In this document: positions 13,952-22,968 of the stretch, piece after piece | Layout: the number at the start of each line of letters is the position of its first letter | Numbering within the stretch: position 1 is the first letter of the stretch | Assembly: GCA_030246985.1 (NCBI GenBank) | Contig: CP107246.1 | Span: 2,234,282-2,298,281 of the forward strand | Direction of reading: 5' to 3' | Origin: Candidatus Nitricoxidivorans perseverans | Lineage (GTDB): Bacteria > Pseudomonadota > Gammaproteobacteria > Burkholderiales > Rhodocyclaceae | Length of the DNA stretch: 64,000 bases | Position numbers and translations under genes: made by a program | The notes under the pieces: generated by a model | Database searches by the model: none | What the model was told of the DNA's origin: nothing | Seen by the model: only the letters and a program-made list of their open reading frames with translations

Positions 13952-15256
13952 ATGAACATCGTCATCCTCGCCGCCGGGCAGGGCAAGCGCATGCGCTCCG
14001 ACCTGCCCAAGGTACTGCACCCGCTTGCCGGCAAGCCGATGCTCGCGCATGTGCTCGATACGACGCGCATCCTCGGCGGTCGCATCTGCGTGGTGGTTGG
14101 GCATGGCGGTGAACAGGTGCGCGAGGCCCTGGCTGCCGATGACCTGATCTGGGTGAAACAGGAGCCGCAGCTGGGTACCGGCCATGCGGTCATGCAGGCT
14201 CTGCCGCATCTCGACCCCGCCCAGCCTACCCTCGTGCTCTACGGCGACGTGCCGCTGATCCGCGCCGAGACCCTGGACCGGCTGCTGAAAGTCAGTGACG
14301 GCGACACGGCATTGCTGACCGTCCGCCTCGACAACCCGCATGGCTACGGCCGCATCGTCCGAGCCGACGGGCGCATCGTGCGCATCGTCGAGGAGAAGGA
14401 CGCCGACGACGCCGAGCGCGCCATCGACGAGGTCAATACCGGCATCCTCGTCGCGCCGACCGCGGCGCTCGCGCGCTGGTTGCCGTCCCTGGGTAACGGC
14501 AACGCGCAGGGCGAGTACTACCTGACCGACATCGTTGCGCTGGCCGTTGCCGAGGGCATGGCGGTCGACGCCTGCCAGCCGGGTCACCCATGGGAAGTCG
14601 AGGGCGTGAACAGCAAGGCGCAGCTAGCAAAGCTGGAGCGCATCCACCAGCGCAACATCGCCGAGAGGCTGATGAGCGAGGGCGTGACGCTCGCCGACCC
14701 CGCGCGCATCGACGTGCGGGGCGAGCTCGTCTGCGGCCGCGATGTCTTTATCGACGTCAATTGCGTGTTCGAGGGCCGCGTCGTGCTGGGCGACGGCGCG
14801 CGCATCCTCCCCAACTGCGTGATCCAGGATGCGGCCGTGGGACCGAAGTGCGTCGTCGGCCCGTTCGCCCGCCTGCGCCCCGGCACCGTGCTGGGCGAGG
14901 ACGTGCACATCGGCAACTTCGTCGAGGTGAAGAACAGCAGCATCGCCGACCGCTCGAAGGCGAACCATCTTTCCTACATCGGCGACGCGACCGTCGGCAG
15001 CCGCGTGAACGTCGGCGCCGGCACGATCACCTGCAACTACGACGGCGCCAACAAGTTCCGCACCGTCATCGAGGACGACGCATTCATCGGCTCCGACACG
15101 CAGCTTGTCGCGCCGGTCACCGTCGGGCGCGGCGCCACACTTGGCGCCGGCACCACGCTCACGAAGGATGCGCCGCCCGGCGAACTGACGATCTCGCGGC
15201 CAAAACAGATCGCCGTGCCCGGCTGGAAGCGGCCCGTCAAACAGAAGAAGGACTGA
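13952..15256 (+). CDS. glmU: Bifunctional GlcN-1-P acetyltransferase / GlcNAc-1-P uridyltransferase GlmU (short form)
   Basis: GlmU (434 aa) acetylates glucosamine-1-phosphate and then transfers UMP to give UDP-GlcNAc, the precursor of peptidoglycan and LPS. The N-terminal nucleotidyltransferase has [26 protein letters not shown] and YGDVPL. The C-terminal left-handed beta-helix acetyltransferase has [20 protein letters not shown] and [11 protein letters not shown]. It is about 20 residues shorter than usual: relative to my recollection of E. coli GlmU, the segment between CVIQDAAVG and [10 protein letters not shown]-like sequence (here [11 protein letters not shown]) lacks about 17-18 residues, roughly one beta-helix coil. 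Active-site motifs on both sides are intact. It sits 1 bp after gltD and 4 bp before glmS. Confidence 0.95.
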   Translation: MNIVILAAGQGKRMRSDLPKVLHPLAGKPMLAHVLDTTRILGGRICVVVGHGGEQVREALAADDLIWVKQEPQLGTGHAVMQALPHLDPAQPTLVLYGDVPLIRAETLDRLLKVSDGDTALLTVRLDNPHGYGRIVRADGRIVRIVEEKDADDAERAIDEVNTGILVAPTAALARWLPSLGNGNAQGEYYLTDIVALAVAEGMAVDACQPGHPWEVEGVNSKAQLAKLERIHQRNIAERLMSEGVTLADPARIDVRGELVCGRDVFIDVNCVFEGRVVLGDGARILPNCVIQDAAVGPKCVVGPFARLRPGTVLGEDVHIGNFVEVKNSSIADRSKANHLSYIGDATVGSRVNVGAGTITCNYDGANKFRTVIEDDAFIGSDTQLVAPVTVGRGATLGAGTTLTKDAPPGELTISRPKQIAVPGWKRPVKQKKD

Positions 15257-15260
15257 GACC

Positions 15261-17078
15261 ATGTGCGGCATCGTCGCGGCCATCGCCGGCAGCAACATCG
15301 TTCCCGTCCTCATCGAGGGGCTCAACCGCCTCGAATATCGCGGCTACGATTCCGCCGGCCTCGCGGTGCTGAATCCCGCGTTGACCCGCCTGCGCAGCGT
15401 CGGCCGCGTCGCCGAGCTGGCGAAGGCGGCCGAAGGGCTGTCCGCCTGCCGCGGCATCGCCCACACGCGCTGGGCCACCCACGGGGTGCCTTCCGAGCGC
15501 AATGCCCACCCACACGTCTCCGGCGGCCTGGCCGTCGTGCACAACGGCATCATCGAGAACTTCGCCGAGATCAGGCAGGAGCTGGCCGCGGCGGGCTATG
15601 CCTTCACTTCGGACACCGACACCGAGGTTGTCGCCCACCTCGTGCAGGAAACGCTGAAGGCGACGCCCGACCTCTTCGAGGCCGTGCGCCTGGCTACTCG
15701 TCGGCTGGTCGGCGCCTACGCCATCGCCGTGCTCAGGGAGGGCGAGGAGCGCGTCATCGTCGCCCGCAACGGTGCGCCGCTGCTGCTCGGCATCGGCGAG
15801 CAGGGCAACTACGCCGCTTCCGATGCCGCCGCGCTGCTCAAGGTGACGCGCACCATGGTCTACCTGGAGGACGGCGACATCGCCGAACTGCGCCGCGACA
15901 GCGTGCGCGTCGTCCGCCCGGACGGCGGCGCGGCGAACCGTCCCAGCTTCGAGTCCAGCCTGTCGGCGGACGCCGTCGAACTCGGCCAGTACCGCCACTA
16001 CATGCAGAAGGAAATCTTCGAGCAGCCGCAGGCGCTGGCCAACACGCTGGAGATGATCGCCGGCGGCGCCGGCCTCTCGCCCAACCTGTTCGGCACGGCG
16101 GCGCCGGAGATGCTCAAGGATGCGCGCGGGGTGCTCATCGTCGCCTGCGGCACCAGCTACCATGCCGGCCTCGTCGCCCGCTACTGGATCGAACAGCTCG
16201 CCGGGCTGCCCTGCCAGGTCGAGATCGCCAGCGAATACCGCTACCGTGATTCGGTGCCCGACCCCGGGATGCTGGTGGTCGCCATCTCGCAGTCGGGCGA
16301 AACGGCGGATACGCTCGCCGCCGTCAAGCATGCCAAGGCGCTGGGCATGACGAAGACGCTGACGATCTGCAACGTGCCCGAGTCAGCGCTGATCCGCGAG
16401 GCGGCGCTCAAGTTCCTCACACGCGCGGGCCCCGAGATCGGCGTCGCCTCGACCAAGGCATTCACGACGCAGCTCGCCGCGCTGGCGCTGCTGGCGCTGG
16501 TGCTGGCGAAGCAGCGGAACCGGCTCTCCGCCCAGGACGAAGCGAAGCACCTCGCCGCCCTGCGCCACCTGCCGGTCGCCGTGTCGCGGACGCTGACTCT
16601 GGAGCCCGAGATCGAACGCTGGGCCGGCCGCTTCGCCGGCAAGCAGCACGCCCTCTTCCTCGGCCGCGGCCACCACTACCCGATCGCCCTCGAAGGCGCG
16701 CTCAAGCTCAAGGAAATCTCCTACATCCACGCCGAGGCCTACCCGGCCGGCGAGCTCAAGCACGGCCCCCTGGCGCTGGTCGACCGCGAGATGCCGGTCA
16801 TCTCGGTGGCGCCCAACGACGCCCTGCTGGAGAAGCTGAAGTCCAACCTTCAGGAAGTAAAAGCGCGCGGCGGCGAGCTTTATGTCTTCGCCGACGCCGA
16901 CGGCGACATACCCGAATCGGAAGGGGTGCATATCCTGCGCCTGCCGGAGCATTACGGCCTGCTCTCGCCGATCCTGCACGTCGTGCCATTGCAGTTGCTG
17001 GCCTACCATGCCGCCCTGGTCAAGGGGACGGATGTCGACAAGCCGCGCAACCTCGCGAAGTCCGTGACCGTGGAATAG
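15261..17078 (+). CDS. glmS: Glutamine--fructose-6-phosphate aminotransferase GlmS
   Basis: GlmS (605 aa) makes glucosamine-6-phosphate from fructose-6-phosphate and glutamine, the entry step to UDP-GlcNAc. Cys2 ([10 protein letters not shown]) is the glutaminase nucleophile after Met removal. RYEGYDS-type sequence (here [12 protein letters not shown]), HTRWATHG and HNGIIEN mark the GATase domain. Two SIS sugar-isomerase domains follow ([18 protein letters not shown]) and the C-terminus ends in [11 protein letters not shown]. It lies 4 bp after glmU, so the two UDP-GlcNAc genes and gltBD form one probable transcript of two glutamine-consuming systems. There is no glmS ribozyme-like leader. 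Confidence 0.97.
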   Translation: MCGIVAAIAGSNIVPVLIEGLNRLEYRGYDSAGLAVLNPALTRLRSVGRVAELAKAAEGLSACRGIAHTRWATHGVPSERNAHPHVSGGLAVVHNGIIENFAEIRQELAAAGYAFTSDTDTEVVAHLVQETLKATPDLFEAVRLATRRLVGAYAIAVLREGEERVIVARNGAPLLLGIGEQGNYAASDAAALLKVTRTMVYLEDGDIAELRRDSVRVVRPDGGAANRPSFESSLSADAVELGQYRHYMQKEIFEQPQALANTLEMIAGGAGLSPNLFGTAAPEMLKDARGVLIVACGTSYHAGLVARYWIEQLAGLPCQVEIASEYRYRDSVPDPGMLVVAISQSGETADTLAAVKHAKALGMTKTLTICNVPESALIREAALKFLTRAGPEIGVASTKAFTTQLAALALLALVLAKQRNRLSAQDEAKHLAALRHLPVAVSRTLTLEPEIERWAGRFAGKQHALFLGRGHHYPIALEGALKLKEISYIHAEAYPAGELKHGPLALVDREMPVISVAPNDALLEKLKSNLQEVKARGGELYVFADADGDIPESEGVHILRLPEHYGLLSPILHVVPLQLLAYHAALVKGTDVDKPRNLAKSVTVE

Positions 17079-17136
17079 CTACGCGCCGGCAGGCGTAAAA
17101 TGGTGCGAAACATCCAACCACAAGGGAGTCCGCATC

Positions 17137-19188
17137 ATGCCGAAATATGATACCTCCGTCATCCGCGCCGTCGCCCTCGTCGGACACGGTGGCGCCGGCA
17201 AGACCACGCTGGCCGAAGCGCTGCTGCACCGCGCGGGTGTTGTCCAGGCCAAGGGCAGCGTCGAGCGGGGCAGCACGGTTTGCGATTTCGACCCCCAGGA
17301 GAAGTCTGCCGGTCACTCGCTCAATTCGGCGCTGGCCAATTTTTCCTGGGAGGACATGCATGTCCTCCTGATCGACACCCCGGGCTATCCGGACTTTTCC
17401 GGGCAGGCCATTGCCGCGCTGGCGGGTGTCGAGACGGCCCTGGTGGTGATCAATGCCCAGACCGGCATCGAACTGGCCACCGAGCGCATGATGAAGGCGG
17501 CCCAGGCGCGCGGCCTGTGCCGCATGATCGTCATCAACAAGATCGACGCCGACAACCTTGACTTGCCGGGCCTGGTGGCCGACATCCGCGAGCGCTTCGG
17601 CGACGAATGCAAGCTGCTCGACCTGCCGGCGCACGACCGCGCCGATGTCGTCGAGGTTCTGGAGCACGATTCCGGCGACGCCGATTTCGATACCGTCGCG
17701 CATGCGCACCGTGAGCTGATCGACCAGTTGGTCGAGGAAGATGAGGATTTGCTAGCCCGTTACCTGGAGGATGGCAAGGATCCGAGCCCCGGCGAGCTGC
17801 ATGCGCCCTTCGAGAAGGCCTTGCGCTCCGGCCATCTGATTCCGATCCTGTTCGTTTCCGCCCGCACCGGCGCCGGCATCGACGAACTGCTGCACGTGCT
17901 GGCCACGCTGGCGCCCAATCCTGCCGAGGGCAATCCGCCGCCGTTCCTGCGCGGCGAACCGGGGCGGGCCGGCGCGGAATTCCACGCAGAACCCGATCCG
18001 GAGAAGCATGTGCTTGCGCATGTGTTCAAGGTCATCGCCGATCCCTACATGGGCAAGGTCGGCGTTTTTCGCGTGCATCAGGGCACCATCCGGAAGGATT
18101 CGCAACTGTTCGTCGGCGACGGCAGGAAGCCCTTCAAGGCCGGCCACCTCTATCAGCTCCAGGGCAAGGATTACGTCGAGGTCGACGAGCTGGTGCCGGG
18201 CGACCTCGGCGCCGTGGCGAAGGTCGAGGAGATCGAGTTCGACGCCGTGCTGCATGACTCGCACGACGAGGACCACATCCACCTCAAGCCCCTCGAATTT
18301 CCGCAGCCCATGCAGGGACTGGCGGTGGAGACGAAGAAGAAGGGCGACGAGCAGCGCCTGTTCGACATCCTGCACAAGCTGGAGATGGAGGACCCCTGCT
18401 TCAGGGTGGAGCGCCACCCGACCACCCACGAGACGGTGATCCGCGGCCTCGGCGAGATGCACCTGCGCGCCAAACTGGAAAAAATGACCAGCCAATACAA
18501 GATGGAACTGGATACCCGGCCGCCGCGCATCCCCTACCGGGAAGCCGTCACCGCCAATGCCGATGGGCACTGCCGCCACAAGAAGCAAAGCGGCGGCGCC
18601 GGCCAGTTCGGCGAGGTGTATCTGAAGATCGAGCCAATCGAACGCGGTGGCGGCTTCGAGTTCGTCGATCAGGTCAAGGGCGGCGTCATCCCGGGCGTTT
18701 TCATGCCGGCAGTGGAAAAGGGCGTGCGCCAGGCCTTGGCCGACGGCGTCGTTGCCGGCTATCCGGTGGAAGATGTCCGCGTCATCGTCTATGACGGCAA
18801 GACCCATCCGGTGGACGGCAAGGAGGTGGCGTTCGTCACCGCGGGCCGCAAGGCCACCGTGGCGGCGATCCAGGCGGCCCGCCCCATCGTGCTGGAGCCC
18901 ATCGTCAACATCGAGGTGGTCGCGCCGGAATCCGCCATGGGCGATATCGCGGGCGACCTGTCCAGTCGGCGCGGTCATGTCACCGGGACCACGCCTAGGG
19001 GCTATGGCGCCGTTGCCATCGCCGGCGAGGTGCCGCTGGCGGAAATCTCCGATTACGCCTCGCGCATTAAATCCATGACCGGCGGGCAGGGCGCCTATAC
19101 CATCGAGTTCGCCCGCTATGCCCAGGTGCCGCCCCAGACCCAGCAGAAACTGGCCGAGGGGCACAATCTGCGCGAGGACGATGAATAG
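17137..19188 (+). CDS. Elongation factor G-like GTPase (EF-G2 type)
   Basis: This 683-residue translational GTPase is a paralogue of EF-G, separate from the canonical fusA in the str operon of this window. The G1 motif is GHGGAGKTTL near residue 17, G3 is DTPGYPDF and G4 is NKID. EF-G domains II-V follow, including the domain IV/V blocks GGAGQFGEVYLKIEP and RRGHVTGTTPRGYGA. The divergent P-loop (GGAGKTT instead of HIDAGKTTT) and the lack of the switch-I RGITI box place it with EF-G-like proteins of uncertain function. It is not a clear TetM-type ribosome protection protein. An AAGGGAG Shine-Dalgarno precedes the ATG, and a TAAAAT (17096-17101) could be a -10. Confidence 0.88.
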   Translation: MPKYDTSVIRAVALVGHGGAGKTTLAEALLHRAGVVQAKGSVERGSTVCDFDPQEKSAGHSLNSALANFSWEDMHVLLIDTPGYPDFSGQAIAALAGVETALVVINAQTGIELATERMMKAAQARGLCRMIVINKIDADNLDLPGLVADIRERFGDECKLLDLPAHDRADVVEVLEHDSGDADFDTVAHAHRELIDQLVEEDEDLLARYLEDGKDPSPGELHAPFEKALRSGHLIPILFVSARTGAGIDELLHVLATLAPNPAEGNPPPFLRGEPGRAGAEFHAEPDPEKHVLAHVFKVIADPYMGKVGVFRVHQGTIRKDSQLFVGDGRKPFKAGHLYQLQGKDYVEVDELVPGDLGAVAKVEEIEFDAVLHDSHDEDHIHLKPLEFPQPMQGLAVETKKKGDEQRLFDILHKLEMEDPCFRVERHPTTHETVIRGLGEMHLRAKLEKMTSQYKMELDTRPPRIPYREAVTANADGHCRHKKQSGGAGQFGEVYLKIEPIERGGGFEFVDQVKGGVIPGVFMPAVEKGVRQALADGVVAGYPVEDVRVIVYDGKTHPVDGKEVAFVTAGRKATVAAIQAARPIVLEPIVNIEVVAPESAMGDIAGDLSSRRGHVTGTTPRGYGAVAIAGEVPLAEISDYASRIKSMTGGQGAYTIEFARYAQVPPQTQQKLAEGHNLREDDE

Positions 19189-19256
19189 GCAGCAACCCCG
19201 GAACCTGTGGATGTGCGCTAGACTGGTCGCCGTCATGGAGAATCGCGAGGTCTGAC

Positions 19257-19901
19257 ATGCTGAAGATTCTGGTGATCGAAGACCACGCGTTGGTGCGCGA
19301 GGGGCTGCTGCAGGCTCTGAAGGTCCTCGAGGACGAGGTCGAGACGCTGGGCGCCCAGGATGCCGATGTTGCCCTGGAATTGCTGATGAGCAACGAGGAC
19401 GTGGACCTGATCCTGCTCGACCTGATGCTGCCCGGCACGAGCGGCATGGCGCTGCTGGGCGTCCTGCGCAAGCGTTTTCCGGCGATTCCCGTAGTGATCC
19501 TTTCCGCCCTGGACGATTCCGACACGGTGACGCGGGCGCTGCGCCAGGGCGCCGCCGGTTTCGTGCCCAAGTCGAGCTCCACCGATCTCATGATCGACGC
19601 CCTGCACCAGGTTCTTGCCGGAGAAGTGTATCTGCCGCCCCGCCTGCGCGATGCCACCTCCCGCGGCGACAACAACAGCGGTCGCGGGAAGTCGGTCGCG
19701 GATCGCTATGGCCTGACCCAGGGCCAGATGCGCGTTCTGGAACTGCTCACCCAGGGAAAGACCAACCGCCAGATCGCCGATCTGCTGGGGGTGACCGAGG
19801 GAACGGTGAAGATCCACGTTTCCGCCATCTTCAAGGCCATGAACGTCACCAATCGCTCCCAGGCGCTGCTGTTGGCGAGCCGCCAGCGCGTCAGGGTGTA
19901 G
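19257..19901 (+). CDS. LuxR/NarL-family response regulator
   Basis: This 214-residue two-component regulator has an N-terminal receiver domain with the acidic pair E8-D9, phosphoacceptor D55 (LILLDLMLPG) and the conserved Lys in GFVPKSS. The C-terminal GerE/LuxR helix-turn-helix is GLTQGQMRVLELLTQGKT followed by NRQIADLLGVTEGTVKIHV. It should bind DNA and control transcription when phosphorylated; targets are unknown. It converges with the hybrid histidine kinase on the other strand, the two genes overlapping by 11 bp at their 3' ends, which makes that kinase the likely partner. A TAGACT (19219-19224) could be its -10. A six-codon ORF (ATG 19235 to TGA 19255) ends one base before the ATG. Confidence 0.9.
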   Translation: MLKILVIEDHALVREGLLQALKVLEDEVETLGAQDADVALELLMSNEDVDLILLDLMLPGTSGMALLGVLRKRFPAIPVVILSALDDSDTVTRALRQGAAGFVPKSSSTDLMIDALHQVLAGEVYLPPRLRDATSRGDNNSGRGKSVADRYGLTQGQMRVLELLTQGKTNRQIADLLGVTEGTVKIHVSAIFKAMNVTNRSQALLLASRQRVRV

Positions 19902-22194
19902 GGCTTTCTTCAGCCCTTTTTTCGACCAGCAAGTGATGCAGCAGCGCCCGCAGCCGCGCGGGCCTCAGGGGCTTCGGCAAGTGGCCGGCAACGGGGATAT
20001 GCGTCGGAAATGGAGCCTCAGGCTTTTTGCCGAGCAATATCAGTGATGGACAGGGGCCGGTGACGCAGGTGGCCGGCGGCATCAAATCCAGGCAGCAGTC
20101 GTCCAGGATGATCAGATCCGGTGCCGTATCCATCGCCTCTTTCATTTGCGCTCCGGGCTCGACGGCAATGGCCTCGTAGCCCCAGGAAGCGAGCAGGCCG
20201 CACAGGATGTGGCTGGCACCGCCGTCCGTACCGACGACCAGCACGCGTGCGCCCGCGGGCAGCGCCGGAGAGGATTCCTCCATCGATACCCCGGGGACGA
20301 TGCCCGGCAGGGTGATGGAAAACACCGATCCGTGGTCAGGTCGGGAGCGCACCTCGACCTTGTGGCCGAGAAGCCGACCGAGATGATCCGTGATAGCCAG
20401 GCCGAGGCCGAGCCCCTTTGCGGCATCCCGCTCGGGATTGCCGACCTGATAGAACTCCTGGAAGAGGTGGGGCAGATGAACCGCATCAATGCCGATACCG
20501 GAATCCCAGACCTCGATGCGCACGCTGCCGCCGCTGCGACGGACGCCCACCAGCACGCCGCCATGATGGGTGTAGCGCACGGCGTTGGCGATCAGATTGC
20601 CGACCATGCGTCGCAGCAGGTGGGGGTCGGACTCCACCCATGCGGTCGTCGGATGGAGCCTGAGCCGCAGCCCCTTGGCGCGGGCGCTTTGGCGATGGGC
20701 GGCGGAAATGCTTTCCAGCAGCGGCCCCAGCGCCACTTGTTGGCGATGCGGCACGATGTCGCCCGTATCCAGCCTTGAAACGTCCAGCAGCGCATCGAGC
20801 AGTTCCCCCATGGCGCCGGCGGCGGTGCCGATCTGGGCCGACAGCCGCTGTTGTTCCGGGGTGACGGCCATGGCTTCCAGTTCAGCGGCGAACAATGACA
20901 GGGCGTGGAGGGGCTGGCGCAAATCGTGACTGGTGGCCGCCAGGAAGCGGGATTTTGCCTGGCTGGCATGTTCCGCCTCCTCCTTCTTGACCAGCAGTTC
21001 CCTATGAGCCTCGGCCAGCCGGGTTTCGGCCCGCTTGCGTTCCGTGATGTCGACGATGACGGCCAGCATCTGGACATGATCGCCGATGGCGATGGTCGCC
21101 ATGGCCAGGTCGGCGTATCCCTCCGTGCCATTCCTGCGCATCAGGGTGAAGTCGCAGCGGTTTTCGCAAGTTTCGCCGGCCAGCCGGCGCAGATGGTTGC
21201 CCATAATGCGCGCCCGATCATCGGGGTGGATGAGCGCGATGAAATTCGCCATGGATTTGATCTCGTCGGGGCCGTAGCCGAAGATGCGTCCGATTGCCTG
21301 GTTGGCGAAGACGATCCTGCCCTGTTCGACGATCATCAGGCCGATGCCGGCCTCGGCTTGCGCGTCGAGCATGGCTTGGGCGAAACGCAGTTGGCGAGAA
21401 AGCTCGGCCTCGCTGTCCGCCAGTGCGTTGGCTGAACGGCGCTGGCTTGCGGCAAGCGCCGCGGCCATTTCGTTGAATCCGGTTTCCAGGGACGCCAGCG
21501 TGCCGGAAGGGTGACGCGGTGCCCGGGCATCCAGGTTTCCGGAACGCAGATGCTCCACGGCATTCTCCAGGGCCAGTACGGGCTCCGTGATATCGCGGCC
21601 GAGGCGGCGGGCAAGCAGGGCGGCGGCGGCAAGCACCGCGAGGGTCGCCAGCAGGGTGACGAGCAGGATTTCCCGCTTGCGCGCCACCAGCCTGGCGCGG
21701 GACATCTCCAACGTGACGCTCCCGAGGAGTTTGGCCGGGGCGGCGGCTTCCGTCGTCGCCGGCAGTTGGAACGGATCGTCAAAGGTGAGCGGCTGGCGAA
21801 AGATCTTGGCATGGAAAGCCGCGATTTCGCCATCGCCGGCGGAACCGTGCCAGCCATCGGGCAGGGCGGTGACGTCGCCCCCCATCCTGGGGCTGCCGGC
21901 GCTGGCCAGCAGACTGCCGGCAGAATCGTGCAGGCTGACGGCAGCGACGTCTTCCTCACTGGCCACGGCATTGAGCAACCGTTGCAATTCGGCGCGGTTG
22001 CCTGAAAAAGCGCCATACTCCGCCGCCGGAGCGAGTTGGCGCGTCAAGGCGGCGCCGCGGCTGAGAAGCGCCGTGTCGACGTCGTCGTAGCGCAGGAACA
22101 GAAAATAGGGCGTGAGGGCGAGGGCGATCGTGACCGCTGGCGCCAGCGCCAGAAAAACGACGCGTTGCTTTATGCCCCAGGAATTCGATTTCAT
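19891..22194 (-). CDS. Membrane hybrid histidine kinase with degenerate receiver
   Basis: This sensor kinase (767 aa from ATG at 22194; a TTG at 22233 would add 13 residues) has a transmembrane helix at about 10-32, a periplasmic sensor region to about 175, a second helix about 178-198, HAMP (about 195-247), PAS (about 275-395), HisKA with the phosphorylatable H423 in SHDLRQPLHALSLF, and a HATPase domain (GLGLGLAITDHLG). The C-terminal domain (about 655-765) looks like a receiver that has lost the first acidic pair (VLVVGTDGG), while keeping LIILDD and a Lys in GHLPKPL. The H-box type is that of NahK-like kinases, which usually pair with LuxR-type regulators like the convergent neighbour. The ligand is unknown. 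Confidence 0.88.
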   Translation of the reverse strand: MKSNSWGIKQRVVFLALAPAVTIALALTPYFLFLRYDDVDTALLSRGAALTRQLAPAAEYGAFSGNRAELQRLLNAVASEEDVAAVSLHDSAGSLLASAGSPRMGGDVTALPDGWHGSAGDGEIAAFHAKIFRQPLTFDDPFQLPATTEAAAPAKLLGSVTLEMSRARLVARKREILLVTLLATLAVLAAAALLARRLGRDITEPVLALENAVEHLRSGNLDARAPRHPSGTLASLETGFNEMAAALAASQRRSANALADSEAELSRQLRFAQAMLDAQAEAGIGLMIVEQGRIVFANQAIGRIFGYGPDEIKSMANFIALIHPDDRARIMGNHLRRLAGETCENRCDFTLMRRNGTEGYADLAMATIAIGDHVQMLAVIVDITERKRAETRLAEAHRELLVKKEEAEHASQAKSRFLAATSHDLRQPLHALSLFAAELEAMAVTPEQQRLSAQIGTAAGAMGELLDALLDVSRLDTGDIVPHRQQVALGPLLESISAAHRQSARAKGLRLRLHPTTAWVESDPHLLRRMVGNLIANAVRYTHHGGVLVGVRRSGGSVRIEVWDSGIGIDAVHLPHLFQEFYQVGNPERDAAKGLGLGLAITDHLGRLLGHKVEVRSRPDHGSVFSITLPGIVPGVSMEESSPALPAGARVLVVGTDGGASHILCGLLASWGYEAIAVEPGAQMKEAMDTAPDLIILDDCCLDLMPPATCVTGPCPSLILLGKKPEAPFPTHIPVAGHLPKPLRPARLRALLHHLLVEKRAEESPTP
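19900..19922 (+). terminator. Short intrinsic terminator after the response regulator
   Basis: AGGGCT (19900-19905) pairs with AGCCCT (19912-19917), with a T run to 19922. The hairpin overlaps the regulator's stop codon and lies inside the 3' end of the opposing kinase gene. The stem is only six base pairs, so efficiency may be modest. Confidence 0.5.
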
Positions 22195-22257
22195 CGTGGC
22201 GGCAATTGTCGCCTCACAAAGGGGAGACGGCAAGTCATTCCGGCAATGATATTGGAA

Positions 22258-22956
22258 TCAGGCGGCAACAGCCGTTAGCGAGCGGTGCGACGGCGGAGGG
22301 ATGGCACCTGCCGGGATCATGGCAGGCGCATCCCTTTCGATGGACTCAAAGGTGGGGATCTGAAGCAGGTCGAGGATCTGGCGGGCCGTGCTCCGGCAGG
22401 CGTTAGCCAGCGGCGTTGGCAACGAGAGCGGCACTTGGCGCTGGAGCAGTTGCTTGGTGGCCGACAGCACAGGTACCGGTTCCAGAATACGATCCCGGTA
22501 GGGTGCCAGCATCGCCCGCAGTGTGTTCTCCGCCGCCTCTCGCTGCCAAGCGTTGGTCGGCCATTGGGTTGGTATGGCATAGGCGCGCGGAAACAGTTCC
22601 AGGTCGCGGACCACCGTCCGGATATCCTCATGGGAATCACGGAAGGGCAACAGCACTAGATCGGCCAAGCTGTAAAGCTTGCGGTCCATTTCGGTGCGAT
22701 TGCCGCCACCGTCGATCACGCCCATCCACGCCCGCAGGGAGCGGATCTTGTCGATGACCTTGCCGAGCGCGTCTCGGCTGCGGGCGTCGGCGATCAGGTA
22801 GCGGCGGTTCGCGGGGTCCAGTGGCTCGCGGTGCGTATCGGTCAGCACGCAGACGGAACGCTGGCCGAGCAGGCCCATGCCTTGGCAGAGCATGTGGGAA
22901 AGCGTGGTCTTGCCGGTACCGCCCTTGTTGCCGATGACGCAAATGATGTCCGCCAT
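22258..22956 (-). CDS. Orphan ParA/MinD-like P-loop ATPase
   Basis: This 232-residue protein starts with a deviant Walker A motif at residues 11-17 (KGGTGKT in VIGNKGGTGKTTL), which defines the ParA/MinD/ArsA (SIMIBI) group. The usual DADPQ strand is altered (CVLTDTHREPL) and the Walker B region reads WMGVIDGGGN. No ParB, plasmid replication gene or parS-like repeat is nearby, so chromosome partition is not supported; positioning of another cargo is possible but unproven. The ATG at 22956 is chosen over an upstream GTG because GGAGG (22963-22967) is correctly spaced from it. That Shine-Dalgarno sits just after the methyltransferase stop, suggesting the two are cotranscribed. The C-terminus is Pro/Ala-rich. 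Confidence 0.75.
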   Translation of the reverse strand: MADIICVIGNKGGTGKTTLSHMLCQGMGLLGQRSVCVLTDTHREPLDPANRRYLIADARSRDALGKVIDKIRSLRAWMGVIDGGGNRTEMDRKLYSLADLVLLPFRDSHEDIRTVVRDLELFPRAYAIPTQWPTNAWQREAAENTLRAMLAPYRDRILEPVPVLSATKQLLQRQVPLSLPTPLANACRSTARQILDLLQIPTFESIERDAPAMIPAGAIPPPSHRSLTAVAA

Positions 22957-22968
22957 TGCCACCTCCAG

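Noticed and set aside
17137-19188. EF-G-like protein as a TetM-type tetracycline resistance protein
   Set aside because: It lacks resistance-protein hallmarks that I recognise and sits among core genes without mobile elements.
20146-20778. Plus-strand frames across the histidine kinase gene
   Set aside because: The minus-strand kinase has complete, ordered domains; the plus frames are its shadows.
22258-22956. ParA-like gene as evidence of an integrated plasmid or ICE
   Set aside because: No integrase, relaxase, replication gene, ParB or flanking direct repeats were found nearby, and the tRNA genes close by are not disrupted or duplicated.
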